A stretch of DNA of 64,000 bases from the NCBI GenBank assembly GCA_023382675.1, contig JAHDWN010000010.1, forward strand, positions 103,118-167,117, read 5' to 3'. The DNA is from Anaerolineae bacterium. GTDB lineage: Bacteria > Chloroflexota > Anaerolineae > Aggregatilineales > Phototrophicaceae. The notes below the pieces were generated by a model that ran no database searches, had not been told where the DNA came from, and saw nothing but the letters and a program-made list of their open reading frames with translations. Shown here piece after piece: positions 43,408 to 50,086 of the stretch (positions within the stretch are counted from its first letter, which is position 1; every line of letters begins with the position of its first letter). The position numbers were made by a program, and so were the translations under genes.

Positions 43408-43968
43408 CTATTCAGCCATGGCCTTGCAGACGGCCAATGTCATCAGGCAGTCACCCAACGCTGAATGCGCGCCGTTGACCGGGATGTTGTAGTACGCGGC
43501 TGCTGTTGAAAGGCGCTGCCAGCGATAGGAGCCGTGATAGTCGTTCCAGTCGCCGTAGATCTCTGCGAATGCTTCCATCGCACACCACCAGGTGCTGAAA
43601 GTCTTCCAGTCAACCTTGGGCAGTCCAACAGCTTCCGCGCTTTGATGCATCATCTTGCGGTCATAGACCGCGTTGTAGACCACCACATGCTGATTGCGTA
43701 GGATCGTTTCAACCTCAGATGAAATGTCTCCCCATCCGCGAGCGCTTTTCACGTCATCGTCAAAGATTCCGTGAATGCGGCTGGCCTCTGGTGGAATGCG
43801 CCGAATAGGTTTCACCAACGTATCGAGCAACACGTCACCACCGTGATTGATAATGGCGATCTGACAGATCTCGCCTTGATGCAAGCCAGTGGTTTCGGTG
43901 TCTAAAACGACGTAGCGCTTCTCCCGTAACATCTCACAAAACCTATCAAGGTAGTGGCTCATCTGCAT
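43408..43968 (-). CDS. DnaQ-like 3'-5' exonuclease of the element
   Basis: A 186-residue DEDDh exonuclease. ExoI is VVLDTETTG (D23, E25), ExoII is VYNAVYDRKMM, and ExoIII is HSALGDCLMT with the general-base His. It resembles the proofreading subunit of DNA polymerase III and stand-alone exonucleases. It is closely related along its whole length to the chromosomal gene at 62169-62747 just outside the element, sharing KMMH, LPKxDWK and WWCAMEAFAE. It may serve element replication or repair. Confidence 0.9.
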   Translation of the reverse strand: MQMSHYLDRFCEMLREKRYVVLDTETTGLHQGEICQIAIINHGGDVLLDTLVKPIRRIPPEASRIHGIFDDDVKSARGWGDISSEVETILRNQHVVVYNAVYDRKMMHQSAEAVGLPKVDWKTFSTWWCAMEAFAEIYGDWNDYHGSYRWQRLSTAAAYYNIPVNGAHSALGDCLMTLAVCKAMAE

Positions 43969-43986
43969 TCCTCACTTTCTGCTGTG
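43959..43986. repeat. 28-bp leader repeat, copy 1
   Basis: An exact 28-base copy of 44329-44356. On the minus strand each copy contains a GAGG ribosome binding site, a short spacer and the ATG of the gene that follows (exonuclease here, 113-aa gene at the other copy). The duplicated unit is thus a translation-initiation leader, and the two proteins both begin MQM. Confidence 0.85.
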
Positions 43987-43996
43987 CTCTTAGAAC

Positions 43997-44338
43997 TCAA
44001 TTGGTGACAAAATCATCCACGTCGCTGTTTGAGAAGTCGTCAATTTCTTCGACAGTGACATTAATCTTGCCCATTGACGCCTGAATGCCGGGGATCTGAT
44101 TCACGTCCTCTACATACTTTTCGAGACGCATCACCCAAACGACTAATGAGCCGATGGCTGTTAGCCTAATCTCCCATGCCTTGCGGTCAATAACCTGAAT
44201 CAGTCCAAGATCTTCCAGTGCCTTACGAGTAGCTGCGTTCTTGACTGGCTTCTGATTCGCTGATGCCAGCGCCCACAAGAATTCTTTCTGGCGCTTGGGC
44301 AGCCCTTGGGGATCGATAGTCCATCTATTCATCTGCAT
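43997..44338 (-). CDS. Hypothetical, possibly winged-helix protein, 113 aa
   Basis: The central part (KEFLWALASANQKPVKNAATRKALEDLGLIQVIDRKAWEIRLTAIGSLV) has the helix-helix-wing pattern of small winged-helix DNA-binding domains, with a Trp/Leu-rich core. The C-terminal ~25 residues are acidic (VEEIDDFSNSDVDDFV). It may bind DNA, but I cannot name a family. It uses the same 28-base leader as the exonuclease gene after it. Confidence 0.6.
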   Translation of the reverse strand: MQMNRWTIDPQGLPKRQKEFLWALASANQKPVKNAATRKALEDLGLIQVIDRKAWEIRLTAIGSLVVWVMRLEKYVEDVNQIPGIQASMGKINVTVEEIDDFSNSDVDDFVTN

Positions 44339-44356
44339 TCCTCACTTTCTGCTGTG
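44329..44356. repeat. 28-bp leader repeat, copy 2
   Basis: Identical to 43959-43986. It provides the ribosome binding site and start codon of the 113-aa gene. The copies lie 370 bases apart, so they probably arose by a small duplication or by recombination between genes. Confidence 0.85.
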
Positions 44357-44359
44357 TCA

Positions 44360-44668
44360 TTATGGCTGCAAGTGCTCCCTGGCTATGTCTCTTATCTCTC
44401 TGAGTAGTTTTATGCGCCAGGGCACATACAACGGGTCAACTGAGATCCACTCACCACAGGCTTCAGTGGTAAGTTGATCGATTCTGTCAAGCTGATCAAG
44501 CAGCTTCTGCAACTGTTCTTCGACTGTCAGCGGCTTCTCATCTAGCCAGCTTGAACAACCGCAACCTGTGCAACCGTACCGAGACTCACCAAAGGTTAGG
44601 ATTGCGTTACACTGAGGGCAAAACAGCGGTTCATAGACCGATTCAAAAGGATGACCTTTACAGGACAT
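44360..44668 (-). CDS. Small zinc-ribbon protein, 102 aa
   Basis: An N-terminal Cys-rich part (MSCKG, FCPQCNA, YGCTGCGCSS) has two CxxC-type knuckles that fit a zinc ribbon, followed by a helical region (LTVEEQLQKLLDQLDRIDQL) and a C-terminal helix. The ATG at 44668 follows GGAGG and overlaps the primase stop (TAATG), so it is coupled to the primase. It may be a primase or polymerase accessory that touches nucleic acid. No family named. Confidence 0.65.
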   Translation of the reverse strand: MSCKGHPFESVYEPLFCPQCNAILTFGESRYGCTGCGCSSWLDEKPLTVEEQLQKLLDQLDRIDQLTTEACGEWISVDPLYVPWRIKLLREIRDIAREHLQP

Positions 44669-45711
44669 TAGGACACCTCCATTAACCAACATCGAATTGG
44701 ATCACGTCGAAACTCACTCATCACGTAGAACTCATTGACATCCTTTCCTGCAGGCACCTGGCATGGCACCACACACGAACTCAGGGCGGCCAGCTTGGGG
44801 AGATATTTCCCGCCAGCCGCGTCAGCATCGAACCGCGCCAGGATGCGCGGCGCTGCCATCAACTTGGGGAACCAATACGGATTGACATCGGCATTGCTGG
44901 CGCTGGCGATTGCGACCGGGGACACCAGATCCGCCGCGCATTGCCAGGCGATCAGCGCGTCAAATTCGCCCTCGACAACCAGCACGGGGAGACCGGGCTG
45001 AATCGTGTCCGACCAATAGAGCGCCTTGCTGCCGCCAGCTACGCCCATGTACTTGGGATCGCCCACGGCCCGCCGCACACGCAGCGCCCACAGGTGATCA
45101 TCGGCGAAGTGCGGAATGACGATGCCACACGCGATTCTCACGGGATTGCCGTCTGGCTTGCGCCAGTCATCGAACAACACGCGGCCATACGTGCGCTCAC
45201 GATCATCCCGCGCCGGGATGTAGCCAAGCTGGGCCGCCTGTATGGTGTGATCGTGAATGCCGCGCGCATTCAGATAGCCCAGCGCCTTTTCGCCTGGCGC
45301 GGTCTCCCAGAGTTGTTCGTCGGCAAAATCCACGACGGCGCGGGCGAAGCGCTGCCATTCAGCGGGCGGCGGCTCAGAGAGAAATACCGGGCGCGCGGGC
45401 GCGGGCGCTGGACGGCGTTTCGACTTCACGCCGGGGATCTGATCGCCGCGTAAGAAGCGGATCGCCTCAGCCTTGCTCATGTGATAGCGCATCTCGTGCC
45501 AGGTGATGACATCCCCGGTTACGCCACATTTCGCGCCGTAGCATTTGAAGCCATCAGCCCACACCTGCAGGCTGTAGCCGTGATGCTCGTTATGGAATGG
45601 GCAGCGGTACACGTCGTAACGGGCTGTTGAAGTGCGCGGATTTCCCAGCTCCGAACGGGCGATACTTCGTAAATCGTGCTGAGCCTTTATGGTCTCTAAA
45701 TCGCTGTACAT
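44668..45711 (-). CDS. DnaG-like primase (CHC2 zinc finger + TOPRIM)
   Basis: A 347-residue protein. The zinc finger ligands are C37, H40, C57 and C62 (CPFH...CYGAKC). A proline-rich linker (about 98-115) leads to the catalytic TOPRIM domain with LVVEGEFDALIA (E247, E249, D251) and FDADAAGGK (D295, D297). All catalytic acids are present. It would make RNA primers on element DNA. It is shorter than a cellular DnaG (about 600 aa) because the helicase-interaction domain is missing, as in many phage and plasmid primases. The gene after the TGACAC repeats on the other side is the likely helicase partner. Confidence 0.92.
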   Translation of the reverse strand: MYSDLETIKAQHDLRSIARSELGNPRTSTARYDVYRCPFHNEHHGYSLQVWADGFKCYGAKCGVTGDVITWHEMRYHMSKAEAIRFLRGDQIPGVKSKRRPAPAPARPVFLSEPPPAEWQRFARAVVDFADEQLWETAPGEKALGYLNARGIHDHTIQAAQLGYIPARDDRERTYGRVLFDDWRKPDGNPVRIACGIVIPHFADDHLWALRVRRAVGDPKYMGVAGGSKALYWSDTIQPGLPVLVVEGEFDALIAWQCAADLVSPVAIASASNADVNPYWFPKLMAAPRILARFDADAAGGKYLPKLAALSSCVVPCQVPAGKDVNEFYVMSEFRRDPIRCWLMEVS

Positions 45712-45730
45712 GCCTTAGACCTCTCTTATA

Positions 45731-45799
45731 GTTGTGTCAGTAAAACTGACACTTTGACACTTGACACAACTTTTTTTTCTGTCAATTTGCTGACACAAC
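45731..45799. promoter_or_regulatory. TGACAC/GTGTCA repeat cluster, possible origin or operator
   Basis: Five TGACAC units (one inverted) lie in 69 bases: GTTGTGTCAG at 45731-45740, CTGACAC at 45746-45752, TTGACAC at 45754-45760, TTGACACAAC at 45761-45770 and CTGACACAAC at 45790-45799. The outer members form a 10-bp inverted repeat (45730s with 45760s). A run of eight T lies between. The cluster sits between the primase and the helicase-like gene, the last copy inside the latter's end. Iteron-like origin or a repressor site are the options. Confidence 0.55.
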
Positions 45800-47377
45800 T
45801 CTCTGATAGAGTCTCGTTTTATGACCACCATTCGGGTTCTGATGATCGATGGCTTGCACGTCGCCAGACTCGATCAGCACACCCATGGCGTCTTCAATCT
45901 CTTTGCTTCTCAGGCCCGTGGATCGGGAGAGATCACGGATCGTTAGCCCGGTCGGGCTGTACTTAAGCAGCACAAGAATGCGATCCTGAGCGCGGCTATC
46001 CCGTGTCTGGGCCAGCGCGTCTAATAGCCGGTGCAATGAGCCGCGCCAGCTTTCGACAATCATCTGTGCCCGCGCCCAATGTCCGATCTGGATCGTGGGC
46101 GGGTTGCCTTTGGCTTGCTGTGCCCAGTCGATCAGCGCCAAGCTCAGGGCAACCTTGACGGCCATGATCGGCAAGCGGCCATAGTTCCCATGCAGCCGCA
46201 CGTCAAGATCCCGATCCACCGCCTCGACCATGGCCTTACGGTATTTGCGGAAAGCAGCGCGGGCCGACTCATCCATCTGCAGCGCGATTGTCTCAGGCGT
46301 GGGCGGTGTATCAACCTCATAGAGATCTTCGCTGGGCGGCGTGGGCAGTCGGTTGTGCAGCGCCTTGACTTGCTCGACAACATCCATCGGCGGTAAGTAA
46401 TCGCCGATGTCATCGGTATAGGGCATCGGCCCCTCAGGAAACAGCAGCGCGTAGCGGGCCATGTCGCCATCTTCCCAACGATCAGGCCCAACGTAGCGCG
46501 CCATCGCCGCGGGTGTCGTCGCCCCCAGGATCGACAACCCCAGGTTGTAAACCGCCGCATAGCCGCCGCTTTTGGTTGCCCGTGTCAGGCGCGCCGGGGC
46601 GTCATAGCCTAAGAGCAGCATTTCGGCTAGCCCTTGCATGTAGTCTTTCTTGCTGGCCCCAAGCAGGGAGCTGGCTTCATCGATCATCATGCCGCGCTGG
46701 GCGGCATAAGACCGTGATGCTTCTAACAGACGCTTTTCGAACTTGGGCAGATCGTTGAAATTGTCGGGCATCTTGCCAGCCAGCGAACTCATGAGCGCTT
46801 CAGGCGTTGATTCACTGGGCATGATCAGGTAGGGGAAGGCGTGCATAGCCACGGCTTGCACGGCATGAAAGCCCGTGCTTTTGGCGTAGCGGGTAGTCAT
46901 GGCTACCCACATGATATACAGGTGGGGGTAGATCCGTTCGTGCATCTGCACGTAGGCCCGCCGCGCGGTTGCCAGGCCGATCAGCCAGATCCCGCCCGCC
47001 TCTAACATGATCGGCGGTGTCATCGGCGAACGCTTGATCGCCCACGCTGAAAACTCGGAGAGCCAGCGGCCCGATGTCTCCGCAGCCTGGCGCGCCTCAT
47101 CTGTCAGCACGGCGCTCTTGTGCAGCGGCGGCACGAACACCTCAGGCAGCGCGGCTTTTTGCGGCGCGGGCTTGTGCGGATCGGCGGCTAAGACGAGCTG
47201 AGAGATTGACGGATCGGAGGCGGCGATCTTCTGCAGCAGCTTGAAACCGTCAGGTGTCGTCGTGTCGATGGATGAAAGCAGGGCGCTCACCATGGGGGAG
47301 AGCAGATCGGCGCTGCCATTCAGATCCAGCCCGACCATGCGCCGCTTGATTGCCCACGCATCTTGCAGGGTGATCAT
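45782..47377 (-). CDS. DUF3987-like replication protein
   Basis: A 531-residue protein. The central region matches the pattern of DUF3987 proteins, primase-associated ATPase/helicase-like factors of phages and mobile elements: LYIMWVAMTTRYAKSTGFHAV takes the place of the P-loop strand, ESTPEALMSSLAG, then RGMMIDEASSLLGASKK as a Walker-B-like strand, then YNLGLSILGATTPAAM as sensor. The P-loop lacks the normal GxxxxGK, though K-S-T remains. The C-terminal ~70 residues are a winged helix (ILVLLKYSPTGLTIRDLSRSTGLRSKEIEDAM). It probably unwinds DNA or loads replication proteins together with the primase. Confidence 0.72.
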   Translation of the reverse strand: MITLQDAWAIKRRMVGLDLNGSADLLSPMVSALLSSIDTTTPDGFKLLQKIAASDPSISQLVLAADPHKPAPQKAALPEVFVPPLHKSAVLTDEARQAAETSGRWLSEFSAWAIKRSPMTPPIMLEAGGIWLIGLATARRAYVQMHERIYPHLYIMWVAMTTRYAKSTGFHAVQAVAMHAFPYLIMPSESTPEALMSSLAGKMPDNFNDLPKFEKRLLEASRSYAAQRGMMIDEASSLLGASKKDYMQGLAEMLLLGYDAPARLTRATKSGGYAAVYNLGLSILGATTPAAMARYVGPDRWEDGDMARYALLFPEGPMPYTDDIGDYLPPMDVVEQVKALHNRLPTPPSEDLYEVDTPPTPETIALQMDESARAAFRKYRKAMVEAVDRDLDVRLHGNYGRLPIMAVKVALSLALIDWAQQAKGNPPTIQIGHWARAQMIVESWRGSLHRLLDALAQTRDSRAQDRILVLLKYSPTGLTIRDLSRSTGLRSKEIEDAMGVLIESGDVQAIDHQNPNGGHKTRLYQRVVSAN

Positions 47378-47382
47378 AGGTG

Positions 47383-47478
47383 CCCCCCTGACTCTGGGGG
47401 GATCATCCCACGCTCATTTAGTCGTGTTATCATGAAGTTAGGCCCCTATAGGGGGTGAGAGGGCGGCACCTCTCACCC
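47383..47478. other. Leader region with three hairpins before the helicase-like gene
   Basis: Three inverted repeats lie in the ~100-base gap: CCCCCC/GGGGGG (47383-47388 with 47396-47401), a CCCCTATAGGGG palindrome (about 47443-47454), and GGGTGAGAGG/CCTCTCACCC (47453-47462 with 47469-47478). On the minus strand they lie in the leader of the helicase-like gene. They could be attenuators, terminators for the small genes upstream, or part of a replication region. Confidence 0.5.
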
Positions 47479-47485
47479 GCCGTCT

Positions 47486-47677
47486 TTAGCGTGAGACCTG
47501 CGCACAGCGGGTCTTTTTTGTTTGTGGCACAAATACCGTTTGTTCTGCGGAAACATAGCCCTCTTGCATCGGGCGAATGTATCCGAGTACAACCAGCTCC
47601 TCACATGTCACCCACGTCTCGTAATCCTGCGGGATGAACACAATCCAGCCCGTGCGTGTGTGTCGTATCTTGAACAT
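47486..47677 (-). CDS. Hypothetical small protein, 63 aa
   Basis: Beta-rich and soluble (MFKIRHTRTGWIVFIPQ, TWVTCEELVVLGYIRP). The ATG at 47677 has AAGG upstream; an extended start to 47725 would overlap the next gene by 41 bases. No family is recognised. It is the last of five small genes in a row. Confidence 0.55.
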   Translation of the reverse strand: MFKIRHTRTGWIVFIPQDYETWVTCEELVVLGYIRPMQEGYVSAEQTVFVPQTKKTRCAQVSR

Positions 47678-47684
47678 AGACTCT

Positions 47685-47879
47685 CTACCTTTCACTGATT
47701 GCGTCCTCAGGCTCTGGATAAACAATCGCGATGTTTGGGTGTTTCACCTCCCTCATGTGCTGGCGGGCGCATTCAAGCGCTGCTGTGAAAGACGTTTCTT
47801 TGATCTGCAGCTCGATAATCAAGTCATCGGTGCCCTTGACCGGCGGCGGCAGTAACAACCAGAATCGAAACAGCTTCAT
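47685..47879 (-). CDS. Hypothetical small protein, 64 aa
   Basis: A protein with an alpha/beta pattern (LIIELQIKETSFTAALECARQHMREV). Its ATG overlaps the stop of the 70-aa gene upstream (ATGA), so it is translationally coupled. No function known. Confidence 0.6.
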   Translation of the reverse strand: MKLFRFWLLLPPPVKGTDDLIIELQIKETSFTAALECARQHMREVKHPNIAIVYPEPEDAISER

Positions 47880-48088
47880 CGGGCTTGCTCCCCCGGATAG
47901 ATGATGTCGATCAGCTCGAAATTGAAGCGCCAGTTGGCGTAGCCTGCGGTGGTCAGTTCGACCATGAGCTTGTCAACAGCTTCTGACAGGCGGTCGGCAA
48001 GAATGCCGTACATCCAATTGATCTTGATCCGCTGATCGCCGCACTCCATTTGCGACACGCGGAAGGTGTAGGTGTTTTGCTGTGTCAT
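47876..48088 (-). CDS. Hypothetical small protein, 70 aa
   Basis: A soluble protein, beta strand (TYTFRVSQMECGDQRIKINWMYG), helix (ADRLSEAVDKLMVELTTAG) and strand (NWRFNFELIDIIY), suggesting a small ferredoxin-like fold. Coupled at both ends by 4-base overlaps. No function known. Confidence 0.6.
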   Translation of the reverse strand: MTQQNTYTFRVSQMECGDQRIKINWMYGILADRLSEAVDKLMVELTTAGYANWRFNFELIDIIYPGEQAR

Positions 48089-48336
48089 AGCTGGTGATCC
48101 GGGCTGAAGACCCGCTCAAGCCTGCGTAGTCGTTCGTCAACGCCAGGCTTTACTTCAATGACGTTCATTCCGGGTGGGAAACACGCGGCTTCAAGAATCT
48201 CAATCCGCTTTTCAAGGCGGTTGATGGCTTCGCCGATTTCACGGTACTTGATCGCCCGGTTGCGATTGTCGATGTAGAGCGCCGCCAGGTTGACGACGGT
48301 CAAGAGTGCGAGCGTGAGAAGCGTCATGCCGTCCAT
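48085..48336 (-). CDS. Small membrane protein with coiled coil, 83 aa
   Basis: One N-terminal span (MTLLTLALLTVVNLAALYI) is followed by a coiled coil (EIGEAINRLEKRIEILEAA) and a short acidic/basic tail. The layout resembles holin-like or assembly-helper proteins, though nothing identifies it. It overlaps its neighbours by 1-4 bases. Confidence 0.6.
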   Translation of the reverse strand: MDGMTLLTLALLTVVNLAALYIDNRNRAIKYREIGEAINRLEKRIEILEAACFPPGMNVIEVKPGVDERLRRLERVFSPDHQL

Positions 48337-48581
48337 CAGCTCACATCCTCCCCGATCATCACGGCGATGAATTCGTCGGTTGCCTTCTTATCCTTCGGGC
48401 GCACCCAGATCCGCCGCACAACATAGCCGTGCTCTTTGAGCCACAGGCTGATCGTCGTCGTGCTCAGTCCAAGCTCTTTGGCCGCAGCCGCCTGGTTGCC
48501 ATAGCGGTTCACAGCGGCGGGAATCAGCTTGGCTGGATCGCCGCGCTTGGCAAGAGCTTTCATCTTTCCCGGTGCTGGCAT
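48336..48581 (-). CDS. Helix-turn-helix protein, 81 aa
   Basis: The ATG at 48581 (MPAPGKMKALAKRGDP) follows AAGGATGG and is preferred to a long upstream extension that would cross the divergent operator region. A Fis/transposase-like helix-turn-helix is visible: NRYGNQAAAAKELGLSTTTISLWLKEHG. A basic C-terminal part follows (RIWVRPKDKK). It could be a Cro-like or excisionase-like partner for the divergent XRE repressor. Confidence 0.65.
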   Translation of the reverse strand: MPAPGKMKALAKRGDPAKLIPAAVNRYGNQAAAAKELGLSTTTISLWLKEHGYVVRRIWVRPKDKKATDEFIAVMIGEDVS

Positions 48582-48650
48582 TTGTCCATCCTTGCCAATA
48601 CCTATGGGCAACTTTGCCCAAGTTCGAGATAAAAAAAGAGTTAGGCTTCT

Positions 48651-48716
48651 TTGCCAATATCCTATGTCTTTTATGCCAATGAAGTCAAGACAAATTTGTC
48701 TTAAGCTATTGGCATA
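48651..48716. promoter_or_regulatory. Divergent control region with palindromic operators
   Basis: The perfect 16-bp palindrome AAGACAAATTTGTCTT lies at 48687-48702. It is framed by an inverted repeat TATGCCAAT (48672-48680) and ATTGGCATA (48708-48716). Further TTGCCAATA half-sites lie at 48651-48659 and 48592-48600. On the minus strand, TTGACT (48683-48688) and TAGGAT (48659-48664) with an 18-base gap form a promoter for the small-gene operon, overlapped by the palindrome. The XRE regulator gene reads to the right. This is a lysogeny-like switch layout. Confidence 0.65.
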
Positions 48717-48732
48717 GTTGGAGAACTCTAAC

Positions 48733-49059
48733 ATGCGGAATGATCGGCTTAGAGAACTCCGAAAAGGCAAAGGTTTGTCACAGGAAGCCTTGGCAGAGCA
48801 GTTGGGGCTGAGTGGTGCTAAAGAGATTTGGCGCTATGAAAATGGAGAGACAGAACCTCTGGGGGAGAAGGTTCGCTTGTTGGCTATGGCGCTCGAAACA
48901 AGCGCGGATTATTTGTTGGGATTGACAGATGATCCTGAGCCATACGCGCATGAAGACATGCGAGCTGACGAACTGAGTACCAGGGAACGCCGGGTAATAT
49001 CTGCCCTGCGCAGAGGTGAGAAACTAGAAGCCATTCGGGTGATAGCAGAAGCAGACTGA
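48733..49059 (+). CDS. XRE-family transcriptional regulator
   Basis: A 108-residue protein with an N-terminal helix-turn-helix of the Cro/CI type (LRELRKGKGLSQEALAEQLGLSGAKEIWRYENGETEPL), then a LAMALETSADYLLGL helix as in Xre/SinR relatives, and a charged C-terminal helix. GGAG precedes the ATG at 48733. It lies beside palindromic operators and is transcribed away from the small-gene operon, so it probably represses that operon and itself, and so keeps the element quiet. Confidence 0.88.
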   Translation: MRNDRLRELRKGKGLSQEALAEQLGLSGAKEIWRYENGETEPLGEKVRLLAMALETSADYLLGLTDDPEPYAHEDMRADELSTRERRVISALRRGEKLEAIRVIAEAD

Positions 49060-49142
49060 TTTGAATCTATGGCATTTTTGCCACGTCTCTTTATGCGCCC
49101 CGATGATTATTAAGTGAGAATATTGTAACTAAAGACTCGCTT

Positions 49143-49664
49143 ATGAAAGAACAAAACCTATTCCACGTGCCGCCAACGTTGGTCAAACTGATCGCCATTT
49201 CGGTGCTGATCGGCGTGGGCGGCGTTGGGTCTGCGTTCGCCTGGCGCGCCGGGCGTATCGATCTGATCCCGCTGGCTTTGGCGCTCGGTCTGGCGGCGAT
49301 GCCGCTGCTGTTGATCGTGCTGATTGTGGGCCGGGTACTGTTGTGGTTGTATCTGGTTTTGTACTGGTATCTCTGGGCGTTCGTTGCCGTCATCGGACTG
49401 TTGTGTGCGCTGCCATTAATCCTGTTGCGTGAGGATGACAGCTACACGTCTGCGCTGGCCGGTCTACAGTTGCGTGGGGATAGCATCGGCGCGCTCGTAT
49501 TTGGGGCGCTGGCGGGCGTTGTGGCGCTGGTGTGGGTGTTTGGCCGTCTAGGGCGCAAAACACGCGCCAGCGAGCCACCTGACGCAAATCCGCCCGATCC
49601 GGTGTCTGGAGCGCGGGATCTGCGAGACCTGGCGGCATACGTTGACAGGAAGACAAGGAAATAG
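49143..49664 (+). CDS. Membrane protein of the element, 173 aa
   Basis: Four spans are visible: about 14-34, 43-62, 65-97 (a long one, perhaps two) and 110-132. A polar, Pro-rich C-terminus is probably cytoplasmic (KTRASEPPDANPPDPVSG...). No family is recognised. It may be expressed together with the small gene that follows, 1 base after its stop. Confidence 0.65.
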   Translation: MKEQNLFHVPPTLVKLIAISVLIGVGGVGSAFAWRAGRIDLIPLALALGLAAMPLLLIVLIVGRVLLWLYLVLYWYLWAFVAVIGLLCALPLILLREDDSYTSALAGLQLRGDSIGALVFGALAGVVALVWVFGRLGRKTRASEPPDANPPDPVSGARDLRDLAAYVDRKTRK

Positions 49665-49665
49665 A

Positions 49666-49833
49666 ATGATGCGGTTAGCCCGCGTGCTCATGGCCGCGCC
49701 GGTGGCCTATGCCGTGCTTGTGGTAATCACGGTCATTACCACTCAACGATTCTTCATCAGCTTTAGTGATGTCTACATCAGCCTGATCGCCTACGCGCTG
49801 GGCCGCATGATCGCCCGCCGTGAGCGCCGCTAA
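49666..49833 (+). CDS. Small membrane protein, 55 aa
   Basis: AAGGAAAT precedes the ATG at 49666. A basic start (MMRLAR), a long hydrophobic helix (VLMAAPVAYAVLVVITVI), a second weaker one (DVYISLIAYALG) and a basic end (RMIARRERR). It overlaps a minus-strand ORF at its 3' end, so one of the two may be spurious; this one has the better ribosome binding site. Confidence 0.5.
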   Translation: MMRLARVLMAAPVAYAVLVVITVITTQRFFISFSDVYISLIAYALGRMIARRERR

Positions 49834-49950
49834 TGCAGCCTGGCGGGTGAGATACCAGGCGAGCGGCCCCCAGCCGATCAGAAACACAACCAGGATGATG
49901 TTGACCATGGCCTGCAGGCCGGGGATGTCAGCGGCGGTGATCGTCGTCAC
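49675..49950 (-). CDS. Possible small membrane protein ending the structural operon, 91 aa
   Basis: A GTG start at 49950 follows GAGAGGAA and overlaps the stop of the 52-aa gene, which fits the coupled operon. The first ~45 residues include one span (MVNIILVVFLIGWGPLAWYL). The rest is highly polar and may only be the antisense of the plus-strand gene at 49666-49833. The protein may in reality be shorter; the 3' overlap lowers confidence. Confidence 0.4.
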   Translation of the reverse strand: MTTITAADIPGLQAMVNIILVVFLIGWGPLAWYLTRQAALAALTAGDHAAQRVGDQADVDITKADEESLSGNDRDYHKHGIGHRRGHEHAG

Positions 49951-50086
49951 GGCGTTCCTCTCTGTTCATCCAGGACTCGACACCCACGCCGATCATGTAG
50001 CCCGCTACCAACAGCGCCACGATCCAGACGATGACTTTGATCGCATCAGGCACAGTGTTCAGTGCCGCTAAATCCTGACCTACCAT
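49928..50086 (-). CDS. Small single-span membrane protein, 52 aa
   Basis: The ATG at 50086 lies inside the last codons of the gene upstream, with GGAG before it. A short N-terminus (MVGQDLAALNTVPD), one span (AIKVIVWIVALLVAGYMIGV) and a strongly charged end (NREERRDDDHRR). Its size and topology are like minor coat proteins of filamentous phages, but homology cannot be claimed. Confidence 0.6.
   Translation of the reverse strand: MVGQDLAALNTVPDAIKVIVWIVALLVAGYMIGVGVESWMNREERRDDDHRR

Noticed and set aside
45771-45778. Run of eight T as an intrinsic terminator
   Set aside because: On the plus strand no gene ends there; on the minus strand it reads as A residues, so it cannot terminate the helicase-like gene. 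It is described as part of the repeat region.
48582-48770. Longer form of the HTH protein starting at 48770
   Set aside because: The extension would be translated through the palindromic operators and the minus-strand promoter, and has no ribosome binding site.
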